Below are positions 1 through 7,547 of a DNA stretch of 44,412 nt, piece by piece. Position numbers and translations under genes: made by a program. The notes beneath the pieces were generated by a model. The model saw only the letters and a list, made by a program, of their open reading frames with translations. It did no database searches and was not told the origin of the DNA. Source of the stretch: Saprospiraceae bacterium (GTDB lineage Bacteria; Bacteroidota; Bacteroidia; Chitinophagales; Saprospiraceae); the NCBI GenBank assembly GCA_022841505.1, contig JALHRK010000012.1, forward strand, positions 1 through 44,412. The letters run 5' to 3'. Position 1 is the first letter of the stretch; each line of letters starts with the position of its first letter.

Positions 1-17
1 CGAAAAATAAACGACGA

Positions 18-473
18 ATGAAAATTCTGATGGTATGTCTGGGCAATATTTGCCGCTCGCCTTTGGCTGAGGGAATTCTGAAAGCAAAAATCAAGGAGCG
101 GGGATTGGACTGGGAGGTAGATTCTGCGGGCACAGGGGGCTGGCACACCGGGGAACAACCGGATCCGCGATCTATACAAACCGCCCGGCGCCACGGCATT
201 GATATTACCGATCAGAGCGCGCGGAAACTCCGGCCTGATGATTTGAAAAATTTTGATTTGATTTTGGCCATGGATGAATCCAATCGCAGCGATATTTTGA
301 GATTGGCAGGCAACGAAGCGCAACGCCTCAAAGTAGAAATGATCATGAATTTCCTGAACCCCCTTTCCGATCAGGATGTGCCGGACCCATATTGGGATGA
401 CCATGGGTTTGAAGCGGTTTTTCAAATGCTGGATGGGGCTTGTGAGGCGTTGATTGAAAAATACCAGATTTGA
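18..473 (+). CDS. Low-molecular-weight protein-tyrosine phosphatase
   Basis: Cytosolic phosphatase of the LMW-PTP family, which removes phosphate from phosphotyrosine or small phosphoesters through a cysteinyl-phosphate intermediate. The N-terminus carries the P-loop CLGNICRS, with nucleophile Cys7 and Arg13 (C-x5-R). The general-acid loop appears near residue 120 as VPDPYW. The length of 151 residues is normal for the family, and the ATG sits just ahead of the P-loop where the family usually begins. Only 17 bases precede it, so operon membership to the left cannot be judged. The physiological substrate is unknown; no tyrosine kinase or capsule genes are nearby, so a link to exopolysaccharide control is not supported here. 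Confidence 0.93.
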   Translation: MKILMVCLGNICRSPLAEGILKAKIKERGLDWEVDSAGTGGWHTGEQPDPRSIQTARRHGIDITDQSARKLRPDDLKNFDLILAMDESNRSDILRLAGNEAQRLKVEMIMNFLNPLSDQDVPDPYWDDHGFEAVFQMLDGACEALIEKYQI

Positions 474-477
474 CACC

Positions 478-600
478 GCTGGCGCGACGGCTCCGCCTCG
501 TGCCTGTTATTCGTCGGGCTCCGCCCGGCCTTGTACAAGCCAGCCAGAGGCTGGCAAATACGACACGCGAGGCGGAGCCATCACGCGAGCAGTACGATAA
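478..600. repeat. Intergenic cluster of nested GC-rich hairpins
   Basis: Three inverted repeats occupy the gap between the phosphatase and phosphotransferase genes. The outer pair is GGCTCCGCCTCG at 489-500 against CGAGGCGGAGCC at 568-579. Inside lie a CGGGC/GCCCG hairpin at about 514-528 and a perfect GCCAGCC/GGCTGGC hairpin at 539-555. The words GGCTCCGCCTCG and CGGGCT-C-CGCCCGG recur in the tandem array at 10409-10670, so this is a dispersed family of short palindromic repeats. A transcript through it would fold strongly and could act as a terminator or an RNA stabiliser. Confidence 0.7.
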
Positions 601-609
601 AAGTGACCT

Positions 610-1689
610 ATGCAAACACCAAAAAAATGGATAGACCGCCCCCAGGAAGTGCGCAGCGAAGACGCCCTCGATCTGGCGGTAATCCGGGAATTTCTTCGCC
701 CGCATTTGCCCGATCTGAGCGGCGAACTGCGCCTGCAACAGTTCCGGGGCGGCGCGTCCAACCTCACCTACCTGCTCCAATTCGACAACGCGGAATACAT
801 CCTCCGCTGTCCGCCGAAAGGCGCTAAAGCCAAAAGCGCGCACGATATGGGCCGGGAATTCCGGATCATGGAGCAATTAAAGCCCGTGTATCCCTACGTG
901 CCGGAAATGATTGCTTTTTGTGAAGACACCGCCCTGATTGGCCGGGAGTTTTATGTCATGGAAAAACTCAGCGGCATCATTCCGCGCGCCAATTTGCCCA
1001 AAGACCTGAACCTGTCGCGGGAGCAAACCCGGGAATTGTGTTTGAATGTGTTAGACAAGCTTATTGAATTGCATCAAATTGACCCTGAACAAGCGGGTTT
1101 GCTGCAATTTGGCAAGGGAGCGGGGTACGCCCAACGGCAAATTGCAGGTTGGTCAGATCGCTACCGGAAAGCCAAAACCTGGAATGTACCTGCCGCCCGC
1201 AACATTATGGATTGGCTTGCCGCCAATATTCCGGAAACCGAACGCACCTGTTTTATCCACAATGATTTCCGGTTTGACAATGTCGTGCTCGATGCGGAAG
1301 ACCCCATGCAAGTGATCGGGGTTTTGGATTGGGAAATGGCAACGGTGGGCGACCCTTTGATGGACCTGGGCAATTCTTTGGCTTATTGGGTACAGGCCGA
1401 CGATGATTTTGTCCACAAAATGCTGCGCCGCCAGCCCACCCACTTGCCCGGCATGCTGACCCGGAAGGAAGTGGTGGCCTATTATTGCGACAAGATGGGC
1501 TTTCGCGCCGAAGATTTTACTTTTTATGAGGTTTATGGGCTGTTTCGGCTTGCCGTGATTGTGCAGCAGATTTATTACCGCTACCACCACCGGCAGACGC
1601 GCAACAAAGCCTACCGGCATTTCTGGTTCTTAGCCAACTACCTGTGCTGGCGTTGTAAACGGGTCATTGCCCAAGCTAATCGAAATTAA
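610..1689 (+). CDS. Phosphotransferase family protein (APH/choline kinase fold, ACAD10-like)
   Basis: Soluble kinase-like enzyme of 359 residues, of the aminoglycoside-phosphotransferase superfamily branch seen next to acyl-CoA metabolism genes and fused in eukaryotic ACAD10/11. The catalytic loop is HNDFRFDN (His217, Asp219, Asn224, matching HxDx4N), and the metal-binding Asp is in GVLDWEMATVGDP (Asp240). The N-terminal lobe has the RGGASNLTYLL nucleotide-binding strand. Family members are thought to phosphorylate small hydroxylated molecules, including hydroxyacyl-CoA derivatives; the substrate here cannot be read from sequence. Antibiotic resistance is unlikely for this subgroup. Its 3' end overlaps the convergent sugar kinase gene by 14 bases. 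Confidence 0.88.
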   Translation: MQTPKKWIDRPQEVRSEDALDLAVIREFLRPHLPDLSGELRLQQFRGGASNLTYLLQFDNAEYILRCPPKGAKAKSAHDMGREFRIMEQLKPVYPYVPEMIAFCEDTALIGREFYVMEKLSGIIPRANLPKDLNLSREQTRELCLNVLDKLIELHQIDPEQAGLLQFGKGAGYAQRQIAGWSDRYRKAKTWNVPAARNIMDWLAANIPETERTCFIHNDFRFDNVVLDAEDPMQVIGVLDWEMATVGDPLMDLGNSLAYWVQADDDFVHKMLRRQPTHLPGMLTRKEVVAYYCDKMGFRAEDFTFYEVYGLFRLAVIVQQIYYRYHHRQTRNKAYRHFWFLANYLCWRCKRVIAQANRN

Positions 1690-2587
1690 CCAATCGGGCA
1701 AACTGAAGGATGCGCGCGCTGATTTCCTGCTCCGTCAGCGTTTTCAGGCGCTCAATGCTGAACGCTTCCACACAGAAAGAAGCCATGGCTGAACCATGAA
1801 TCACAGCACGTTTCATATTTTCAAAAGAAGTATCCTGCGTTTTTGTCAGGTAGCCCATAAATCCGCCTGCAAAGGTGTCCCCTGCGCCGGTAGGATCCAC
1901 AATTTCTTCCAAAGGCAAGGCCGGTGCAAAAAACACCTGATCGCCTTCAAACAACAACGCGCCGTGTTCTCCTTTTTTAATCACCAAAAAGCGTGGCCCC
2001 ATAGCGTGGATGGCCCTCGCAGCCCGAACCAAAGAGTATTCGCCGGATAGTTGGCGGGCTTCTTCGTCGTTGATAATGAGGATATCTATCATTTTCAGCA
2101 CCGTCAGCAAGCCGTCCATTGCCGAGTTCATCCAGAAATTCATGGTGTCCAAAGCGATGAGCTTCGGGCGCTGGTGCATTTGTTCGATGACCTTTTGCTG
2201 TACGCTGGGCGTCAGGTTGCCCAGCATCAAAAACGGGACATTTTTATAGGATTCGGGTAAAATGGGGTCGAAATCGGCTAAGACGTTCAACTGCGTCTCC
2301 AGCGTATCCCGCTCGTTCATGTTGTTGCGATAGCGTCCGGCCCAGAAAAAAGACTTTTCTCCTTTGCGGATTTGTAGCCCCTGCAAATCAACACCCCTCG
2401 ACTGCAGGTAGCCCAATTCTTCCGTCGGAAAATCATCTCCAACCACCGAAACGATGCGGATGTCCCGGGTAAAATAGGAAGCTGCCAGGGCGATGTAGGT
2501 GGCGGCTCCGCCAACGACTTTTTCCGCCCTGCCGCCCGGCGTCTCAATATCATCGAACGCGACAGTGCCAACGGTTAACAAACTCAT
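1676..2587 (-). CDS. PfkB-family carbohydrate kinase
   Basis: ATP-dependent sugar or nucleoside kinase of the ribokinase/PfkB family, cytosolic, 303 residues. The signature DPTGAGDTFAGGF near residue 231 supplies the anion hole and catalytic base (Asp237). The N-terminal SLLTVGTVAFDDIETP and GGAATYIALAASYF segments are the substrate-binding half. The start chosen is the ATG opening MSLLTVGTVAFD, because the family begins with this strand; the frame stays open about 47 codons further upstream, but that stretch is basic and low in similarity. No sugar transporter or pathway partner is adjacent, so the substrate is open. It is divergent from tRNA-Asn and convergent with the phosphotransferase gene. 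Confidence 0.9.
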   Translation of the reverse strand: MSLLTVGTVAFDDIETPGGRAEKVVGGAATYIALAASYFTRDIRIVSVVGDDFPTEELGYLQSRGVDLQGLQIRKGEKSFFWAGRYRNNMNERDTLETQLNVLADFDPILPESYKNVPFLMLGNLTPSVQQKVIEQMHQRPKLIALDTMNFWMNSAMDGLLTVLKMIDILIINDEEARQLSGEYSLVRAARAIHAMGPRFLVIKKGEHGALLFEGDQVFFAPALPLEEIVDPTGAGDTFAGGFMGYLTKTQDTSFENMKRAVIHGSAMASFCVEAFSIERLKTLTEQEISARILQFARLVNFD

Positions 2588-2659
2588 AATCCTAACAAGT
2601 TGATTTTCAGCAGCAATTTTTTTATTGTTGCCTCTTTTGAAAAAAATATCGCGCAAAGA

Positions 2660-2690
2660 TTGCGCTTTTAATTGGATCGTAATAAATTTG
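2660..2690 (+). promoter_or_regulatory. Probable promoter of tRNA-Asn
   Basis: TAAATTTG at 2683-2690 fits the Bacteroidetes -7 consensus TAnnTTTG, and TTG at 2660-2662 lies 20 bases upstream, near the expected -33 spacing. Predicted transcription would begin about 35 bases before the mature tRNA. The motif match is seen; promoter function is inferred. Confidence 0.45.
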
Positions 2691-2731
2691 CGCTCGCCTT
2701 TTGAAGAATGGGCGAAATCAACCTTCAAAAA

Positions 2732-2805
2732 GCCTCCTTAGCTCAGCCGGTTAGAGCGGCGGACTGTTAATCCGTAGGTCCTAGGTTCAAGTCCTAGAGG
2801 AGGCG
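2732..2805 (+). tRNA. tRNA-Asn (anticodon GTT)
   Basis: A complete cloverleaf can be drawn. The acceptor stem is GCCTCCT with AGGAGGC, the D arm GCTC...GAGC encloses AGCCGGTTA, and the anticodon stem GCGGA/TCCGT carries loop CTGTTAA with anticodon GTT. The T arm is CTAGG-TTCAAGT-CCTAG. The discriminator is G. CCA is not fully encoded (the 3' flank reads CAAAA), so it must be added by nucleotidyltransferase. A terminator follows directly, suggesting a single-tRNA transcript. Confidence 0.97.
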
Positions 2806-2806
2806 C

Positions 2807-2846
2807 AAAAAAGCTCCGACAGCGTGTCGGGGCTTTTTCTTTTTTG
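2807..2846 (+). terminator. Intrinsic terminator after tRNA-Asn
   Basis: Stem AAAAAGCtCCGACA / TGTCGGgGCTTTTT with loop GCG, running into TTTTTCTTTTTT. It begins directly at the 3' end of the tRNA and is a textbook factor-independent terminator on the plus strand. Confidence 0.9.
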
Positions 2847-3115
2847 GATAAAATGGGGGATTAACACCTTCCCCCCTTGACAAGCGTCCAAATCTTCCCT
2901 AACTTTCGAGTTTCTTAGTCTCTTACAGCTTTCCCCGGAAACCATTTCGTAACCTTTTCGAGCGTTCAGGCGTTACTGTTAATTGGCGTCTTTCGCATGG
3001 AAGGGGTTCTATTTTTTGTGTATTGCTGGTCTTTCCTCCTTTGTTCGGCAGCGGACAAGGCAAGCATACCAGCAAAAGACGTTCTCTAATCGTTGTTAAA
3101 AAAGTAGAGTAAGCG
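2847..3115 (+). promoter_or_regulatory. Leader of the DUF4175 gene with a nested hairpin
   Basis: No gene is seen in this gap. It should hold the promoter of the following large gene. A TATTTTTTG run at 3010-3018 is a loose match to TAnnTTTG, with TTG at 2983-2985. Downstream, TGCTGGT at 3024-3030 pairs with ACCAGCA at 3068-3074, enclosing a second stem (CCTTTGT with ACAAGG), so the leader RNA would fold into a two-tier hairpin about 40 bases before the start codon. The pairing is seen; a regulatory role is inference. Confidence 0.35.
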
Positions 3116-6100
3116 ATGGCAATGCATGATAACTACCGCCTGTTAATTGAGAAGCTAGACCAGTTCATTCGCAAGTATTACATCAATCAGCTCATTCGTG
3201 GGGCGCTGTACAGCGTTGCGCTTATTTTGGTTTTATTCCTCGGGCTGAACTTCCTTGAACACTATTTCTATTTCCATGCAGGCACCCGTAAGGTGCTTTT
3301 TTATTCTTTTATCGGCGTCAGTGCGTTGTCGCTGGGCTATTGGGTGGTCTTGCCTCTGTTGCATTATTTCCGGCTCGGGAGCGTTATTTCGCACGAGCGG
3401 GCTGCGGCCATTGTTGGCGACCATTTCTCCGGAGTAAAAGACAAACTGCTGAACGTGCTGCAATTGCGCCAGCAAGCCGAACAAGTTGACCAAAAAGACC
3501 TGATTTTGGCGAGTATTGATCAAAAATCGGAAGAAATCAAGCCGGTTCCGTTCATAGCGGCGATCAATTTATCCCAAAATAAAAAATACCTGCGTTATGC
3601 CCTGCCTCCCCTGATGCTGCTCATCGTGCTGCTGTTTGCGGCGCCAAGCCTCATCAAAGACAGCACAGCGCGCCTCATCAGCGGCAAAGAATTTGAAAGA
3701 CCGGCGCCATTCCGGTTCAAAATAGACAAAGACGACCTGTCGGTGATGCAGTTCGGCGATTACCAGCTCGACGTAGCCATTGAGGGCGAACAGTTGCCAA
3801 ACGAGGTGTTCATTGACGTAGACAACTACACCTACCGCCTGACGAAAGAAGCGCCAGATCGCTTCGTCTACCGGTTCAGCAATGTTCAGAAAGACCTGGA
3901 GTTTGAATTGTCGGCAGCCACGGTGCGCTCAGAAGCATACACCCTCGACGTGCTGGAAAAACCGAACATCCTGGGCTTTGAGGTGAAGTTGGATTACCCG
4001 GCCTACACCGGGCGCAGAGACGAAAGCCTGAACAGCGTCGGTGATTTTGTCATTCCGGAAGGCACCAATATTGACTGGGTCTTTAATGCCCTGCACACGG
4101 ACGATATCCAAATTGCTTTTTCCGGCGACCAGCTTCGCAAGCAGCAGGTCAAGCGTTTTTCGGACGACCTCTTTACGTTCAAAAAGCGCGCGGCAAAAGA
4201 CGAAGCCTATAAAGTATTCATTTCCAATGCACGGCTGCCCAATGCAGATTCGGTGAGCTATACCATCACGGTCATTCCCGATTTGTATCCGAATATTTCG
4301 GTTGAAAAATTCCAGGACAGCACCGACCGCAAGTTGCTGTTTTTTGCTGGCGAAGCTTCGGACGATTACGGTCTTACTGCCCTGACGTTTAACTACAGCA
4401 TCAAGCGCTCGGGCGGCCAGCCGGGCAATCTGAATACGGTGGTGGTAAAAAAACCGGAAACGAAAGACATCCGCTACGATTATTCCTTCGACGCCACCAA
4501 CCTCGACCTGAAACCAGGCGACGAAGTCACGTATTATTTTGAAACCTTCGACAACGACGGCGTCAATGGCCGCAAGTCGGCGCGTACCAACCTGATGCTC
4601 CTTTCCATCCCAACGGTGGAAGAATTCAAGCAGATGGCCGAGCAGAACGACCAGCAGATCAAAGACAACCTGAAAAAAGCGCTCGAAGAATCGCGCAAAA
4701 TTCAGGAAGACATGAAAAAAATGCGGGAAAAACTCCTGCAGGAAAAAGACTTAGACTGGAAAAGCCGCAAGGAATTAGAAAAAATGCTGGATCGCCAGAA
4801 GGAATTAGAAAAACAAATTGACCAGGCCAAACAGTCTTTTGAAGAAAATAAGAAAAACCAGGAGCAATTCAGCGAAACCGATCAGAAGATCGCTGAGAAG
4901 CAGGAGCAACTTCAGGAACTCTTCGAGCAGGTGATGAGCGAAGAAATGAAGGAACTCATGGAGCAAATCGAAGAAATGCTTCAGGAGTTGGAAAAAGACG
5001 GTGCGCTGGAAATGATGGAAGACTTCCAGTTTGAAGACGAGGATATGGAAAAAGAACTCGACCGGATGCTGGAAATGTTCAAACAACTCGAACTGGAACA
5101 GGAACTCAATGAAGCCATTGATGAGTTGAATAAATTGGCAGAAGAGCAGAAGGAACTGAGTGAAAAGACCGAGGGGGAGAAAGAATCGCAGGAGGAACTG
5201 AAAAAGGAGCAGGAGGAAATCAACGAGAAGTTTGAGAAGCTCGAAGAGAAGATGGAGGACATCGAAAAGAAAAACGAAGAGTTAGAGTCTCCAAAGGAGA
5301 TGGAAGAGAAGAAAGAGGGGATGGAGGACATCAAAAAAGACCTCAACGACAGCGAACAGCAATTACAGCAGAAACAGAATAAAAAAGCATCCAAGGCTCA
5401 GAAAAGCGCTTCTGATAAGATGAAAGAGATGGCCAACAAAATGGCCATGGAAATGCAGTCGGGCGAAATGGAGCAGATGGAAGAAGACATGAAAGCGCTG
5501 CGCCAGTTGCTGGAAAACTTAGTTGGCCTGTCTTTCGACCAGGAAGACCTGATCAAAAACTTCTCTGCGGTAGAAATAAATACGCCGAAATACGTAGCCC
5601 TCGTGCAGGAGCAGTTCAAACTCCAGGACGATTTCCGCTTAGTGGAAGACAGCCTTCAGGCCCTGAGCAAGCGCGTATTCCAGATTGAATCTTTTGTGAC
5701 CGAAAAGGTATCCGACATCAAAGGAAACATGCGCGAATCGCTGAAAGAACTGGAAGAACGGCAGAAACTACAGGCCGGCGAACACCAGCAGCGCGGCATG
5801 AAAAACATCAACGACCTGGCGCTTATGCTCAGCGAGGTGATGAACCAGATGCAGCAGCAGATGTCGAGCATGATGTCGGGCGACCAGATGTGTACCAATC
5901 CGAACCCGAACGGCAAAGGCGGCAAAAAACCTTCCGATAAAATGTCGCAAGGGCAGCAGGAGCTGAACGAGCAGATGAAAAAAATGAAAGACGGCCTGCA
6001 AAAAGGAAAAGGCGGGTCGAGCAAAGAATTTGCACAAATGGCTGCCAAACAAGCCGCGCTGCGCAAAGCACTGCGCGAAAAGCAGCAGGAGTTGCAGAAA

Positions 6101-6442
6101 AAAGGCCAGGGCAGCAAAGAGTTGCAGGACATTATGGATCAAATGGACAAGGTTGAAATTGATTTGGTCAACAAAAGGCTGAACAACGAAACCCTCAAAC
6201 GCCAGGAGGAGATCATGAGCCGCCTGCTGGAACACGAAAAAGCGGAACGCGAACGCGGGCTCGATGAGCAGCGCAAAGCGGAAACCGCCACTCAAAAAGA
6301 GCGCAAAATGCCGCCCTCACTCGAAGAATACATCAAAAAACGCGAAGCAGAGATCGAACAGTACAAAACGGTCTCGCCTGCCCTGAAACCCTACTACAAG
6401 CAATTGGTGGAAGATTACTTTAAAACATTGAAAGCCAAATAA
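3116..6442 (+). CDS. DUF4175-type large membrane and coiled-coil protein
   Basis: Inner-membrane protein of 1108 residues. Three hydrophobic segments near the N-terminus (about residues 25-48, 60-83 and 160-180) anchor it, followed by a beta-rich, probably periplasmic region (about 190-500). A long, highly charged coiled coil (about 505-800, dominated by E, K, Q and M) comes next, then further helical Met/Gln-rich segments (about 870-1040) including a Gly/Asn/Pro-rich break. The architecture and the downstream ATPase-ybeY order match the DUF4175 family of Bacteroidetes, whose function I do not know. The start ATG follows a run ending GTAGAGTAAGCG. Coiled-coil composition explains the many spurious reverse-strand reading frames here. 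A scaffold or tension-bearing envelope role is only a guess. Confidence 0.85.
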   Translation: MAMHDNYRLLIEKLDQFIRKYYINQLIRGALYSVALILVLFLGLNFLEHYFYFHAGTRKVLFYSFIGVSALSLGYWVVLPLLHYFRLGSVISHERAAAIVGDHFSGVKDKLLNVLQLRQQAEQVDQKDLILASIDQKSEEIKPVPFIAAINLSQNKKYLRYALPPLMLLIVLLFAAPSLIKDSTARLISGKEFERPAPFRFKIDKDDLSVMQFGDYQLDVAIEGEQLPNEVFIDVDNYTYRLTKEAPDRFVYRFSNVQKDLEFELSAATVRSEAYTLDVLEKPNILGFEVKLDYPAYTGRRDESLNSVGDFVIPEGTNIDWVFNALHTDDIQIAFSGDQLRKQQVKRFSDDLFTFKKRAAKDEAYKVFISNARLPNADSVSYTITVIPDLYPNISVEKFQDSTDRKLLFFAGEASDDYGLTALTFNYSIKRSGGQPGNLNTVVVKKPETKDIRYDYSFDATNLDLKPGDEVTYYFETFDNDGVNGRKSARTNLMLLSIPTVEEFKQMAEQNDQQIKDNLKKALEESRKIQEDMKKMREKLLQEKDLDWKSRKELEKMLDRQKELEKQIDQAKQSFEENKKNQEQFSETDQKIAEKQEQLQELFEQVMSEEMKELMEQIEEMLQELEKDGALEMMEDFQFEDEDMEKELDRMLEMFKQLELEQELNEAIDELNKLAEEQKELSEKTEGEKESQEELKKEQEEINEKFEKLEEKMEDIEKKNEELESPKEMEEKKEGMEDIKKDLNDSEQQLQQKQNKKASKAQKSASDKMKEMANKMAMEMQSGEMEQMEEDMKALRQLLENLVGLSFDQEDLIKNFSAVEINTPKYVALVQEQFKLQDDFRLVEDSLQALSKRVFQIESFVTEKVSDIKGNMRESLKELEERQKLQAGEHQQRGMKNINDLALMLSEVMNQMQQQMSSMMSGDQMCTNPNPNGKGGKKPSDKMSQGQQELNEQMKKMKDGLQKGKGGSSKEFAQMAAKQAALRKALREKQQELQKKGQGSKELQDIMDQMDKVEIDLVNKRLNNETLKRQEEIMSRLLEHEKAERERGLDEQRKAETATQKERKMPPSLEEYIKKREAEIEQYKTVSPALKPYYKQLVEDYFKTLKAK

Positions 6443-6566
6443 AAAGTGACTTCTCAGTAGCATGGTCGTCGGAATGCCCGGATTGTCAAAAGAGGTAAAA
6501 TGAATACCTTACAGAGTATTGAACAATTATTATTTCTTCAACCGGAACACACAACTTAACCGAGGG

Positions 6567-6980
6567 ATGAAATCAAATACACTACAAGCTGTCGTTCTTG
6601 AACTGCCTTCCAGACCCGGAAGTATCAGCACAATTGAATCGTGGGTTACGCGCATGGCAGAACGCTACCGCATCAGCCCTGACGTACACGGCAACATTTT
6701 GGTCAGTGTTACAGAAGCCGTCAACAACGCCATCATTCACGGCAACAACGGGGATGAATCGAAACTGGTTCAGGTACACCTGAAAAAACAAAATAATCAG
6801 ATCGCGGTGCGCGTTTCCGACCAGGGCTGCGGCTTCGATCATTGCAAACTGCCGGATCCGACTGCTCCGGAAAACATTCTGACCCTCGGGGGCAGGGGTG
6901 TTTTCCTGATGAAAAGGCTTTGCGACGACATCAGTTTTGAAGACAACGGCAGAACTGTGGAAATGCATTTTAAGATTTGA
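6567..6980 (+). CDS. Anti-sigma-factor-type ATP-binding protein (RsbW/SpoIIAB-like HATPase)
   Basis: Cytosolic GHKL-fold ATPase of 137 residues resembling serine-protein kinases that act on anti-anti-sigma factors. N box: SVTEAVNNAIIHGNN, with the Glu-Asn pair that holds Mg-ATP. G1 box: VRVSDQGCGFD. G2/lid: LGGRGVFLMKRLCDD. The start used is ATG at 6567 (MKSNTLQAVV), preceded by CGAGGG; a TTG 16 codons upstream is less likely. It sits between the DUF4175 gene (124 bases) and ybeY (41 bases). No STAS-domain partner is visible in the window, so the target is unknown. Family assignment is strong; the specific role in sigma-factor control is inferred from the fold. Confidence 0.87.
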   Translation: MKSNTLQAVVLELPSRPGSISTIESWVTRMAERYRISPDVHGNILVSVTEAVNNAIIHGNNGDESKLVQVHLKKQNNQIAVRVSDQGCGFDHCKLPDPTAPENILTLGGRGVFLMKRLCDDISFEDNGRTVEMHFKI

Positions 6981-6985
6981 AATGT

Positions 6986-7021
6986 CAGATTTTAGACATT
7001 AGATTTTAGACATCAGACTAC
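6986..7021. repeat. Heptamer tandem array before ybeY
   Basis: Five consecutive 7-mers of the type YAGAYWW read CAGATTT, TAGACAT, TAGATTT, TAGACAT, CAGACTA, giving an exact 14-base period over the first four. The array ends one base before the ybeY ATG. Similar arrays lie at 17929-17977 and 23887-23942. Confidence 0.85.
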
Positions 7022-7504
7022 ATGCCTGCATCAATTGGCGATCACGGGGAGATAGATTGGAACGAAGAGGCGGATTATCCCGTCAACTTCTTTTCGGAAG
7101 ATATTGAATTTGAATTGCCGGATGAAGCGCGCACCCGCGCTTGGATTATTCAGGCGCTCGCGCAGGAAGGCAAATCGCCTGCTGCAATCAACTACATTTT
7201 TACCAGCGATGCCTATCTGCACCGCATGAATGTGGAGTATCTGGATCACGATACCCTCACCGATGTCATTACCTTTCCGTATTCGGAATCCGACGAAATC
7301 GAAGGCGATGTTTTCATCAGCATTGACCGGATCCGGGACAATGCCCTACAATTCGGCGCAGCGTTTGACGTGGAATTGCGCCGGGTGATGGCGCATGGGG
7401 CGCTGCATCTTTGTGGGTATTTGGATAAAACACCGGAAGACAAACAGCGCATGTCTGCCAAAGAAGACGAAGCTATCCGACTTTGGCCGGAAATGTCCGA
7501 TTAA
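7022..7504 (+). CDS. ybeY: YbeY endoribonuclease (rRNA maturation factor)
   Basis: Single-strand-specific metallo-endoribonuclease needed for 16S rRNA 3' processing and ribosome quality control, 160 residues, cytosolic. The N-terminal VNFFSEDIEF and the central LTDVITFPY and EIEGDVFISID strands are family hallmarks. The zinc motif reads HGALHLCGYLD: His125 and His129 are present, but the third ligand position, His in E. coli (HGxLHLxGYDH), is Asp135. From memory, Bacteroidetes YbeY proteins commonly show GY-x-DK here, so this looks lineage-typical rather than inactivating. The ATG at 7022 is directly preceded by the heptamer array, with no usual ribosome-binding sequence. The order after DUF4175 and the small ATPase is common in the phylum. 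Confidence 0.93.
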   Translation: MPASIGDHGEIDWNEEADYPVNFFSEDIEFELPDEARTRAWIIQALAQEGKSPAAINYIFTSDAYLHRMNVEYLDHDTLTDVITFPYSESDEIEGDVFISIDRIRDNALQFGAAFDVELRRVMAHGALHLCGYLDKTPEDKQRMSAKEDEAIRLWPEMSD

Positions 7505-7521
7505 ATGACCCCATGTTTGCG

Positions 7522-7529
7522 TATCTTTG
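7522..7529 (+). promoter_or_regulatory. Promoter -7 box before the LptF/LptG-type permease
   Basis: TATCTTTG is an exact TAnnTTTG match 19 bases before the permease start codon. Transcription would start about 7 bases downstream, leaving a very short leader. No convincing -33 TTTG is seen at the usual spacing. Confidence 0.45.
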
Positions 7530-7547
7530 TACGCAATACTGCTGAAT

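Noticed and set aside
610-1689. Possible aminoglycoside resistance enzyme
   Set aside because: The kinase motif is shared by the whole superfamily, and the overall sequence resembles the ACAD10-like housekeeping branch.
4805-6295. Several long reverse-strand open frames inside the DUF4175 gene
   Set aside because: They are Ser/Phe/Leu-rich mirror images of the Glu/Lys/Gln coiled coil, lack family features and overlap a well-supported gene.
3116-6442. Possible SMC or kinesin-like ATPase because of the coiled coil
   Set aside because: No Walker A or B motif is visible; three N-terminal membrane helices fit DUF4175 instead.
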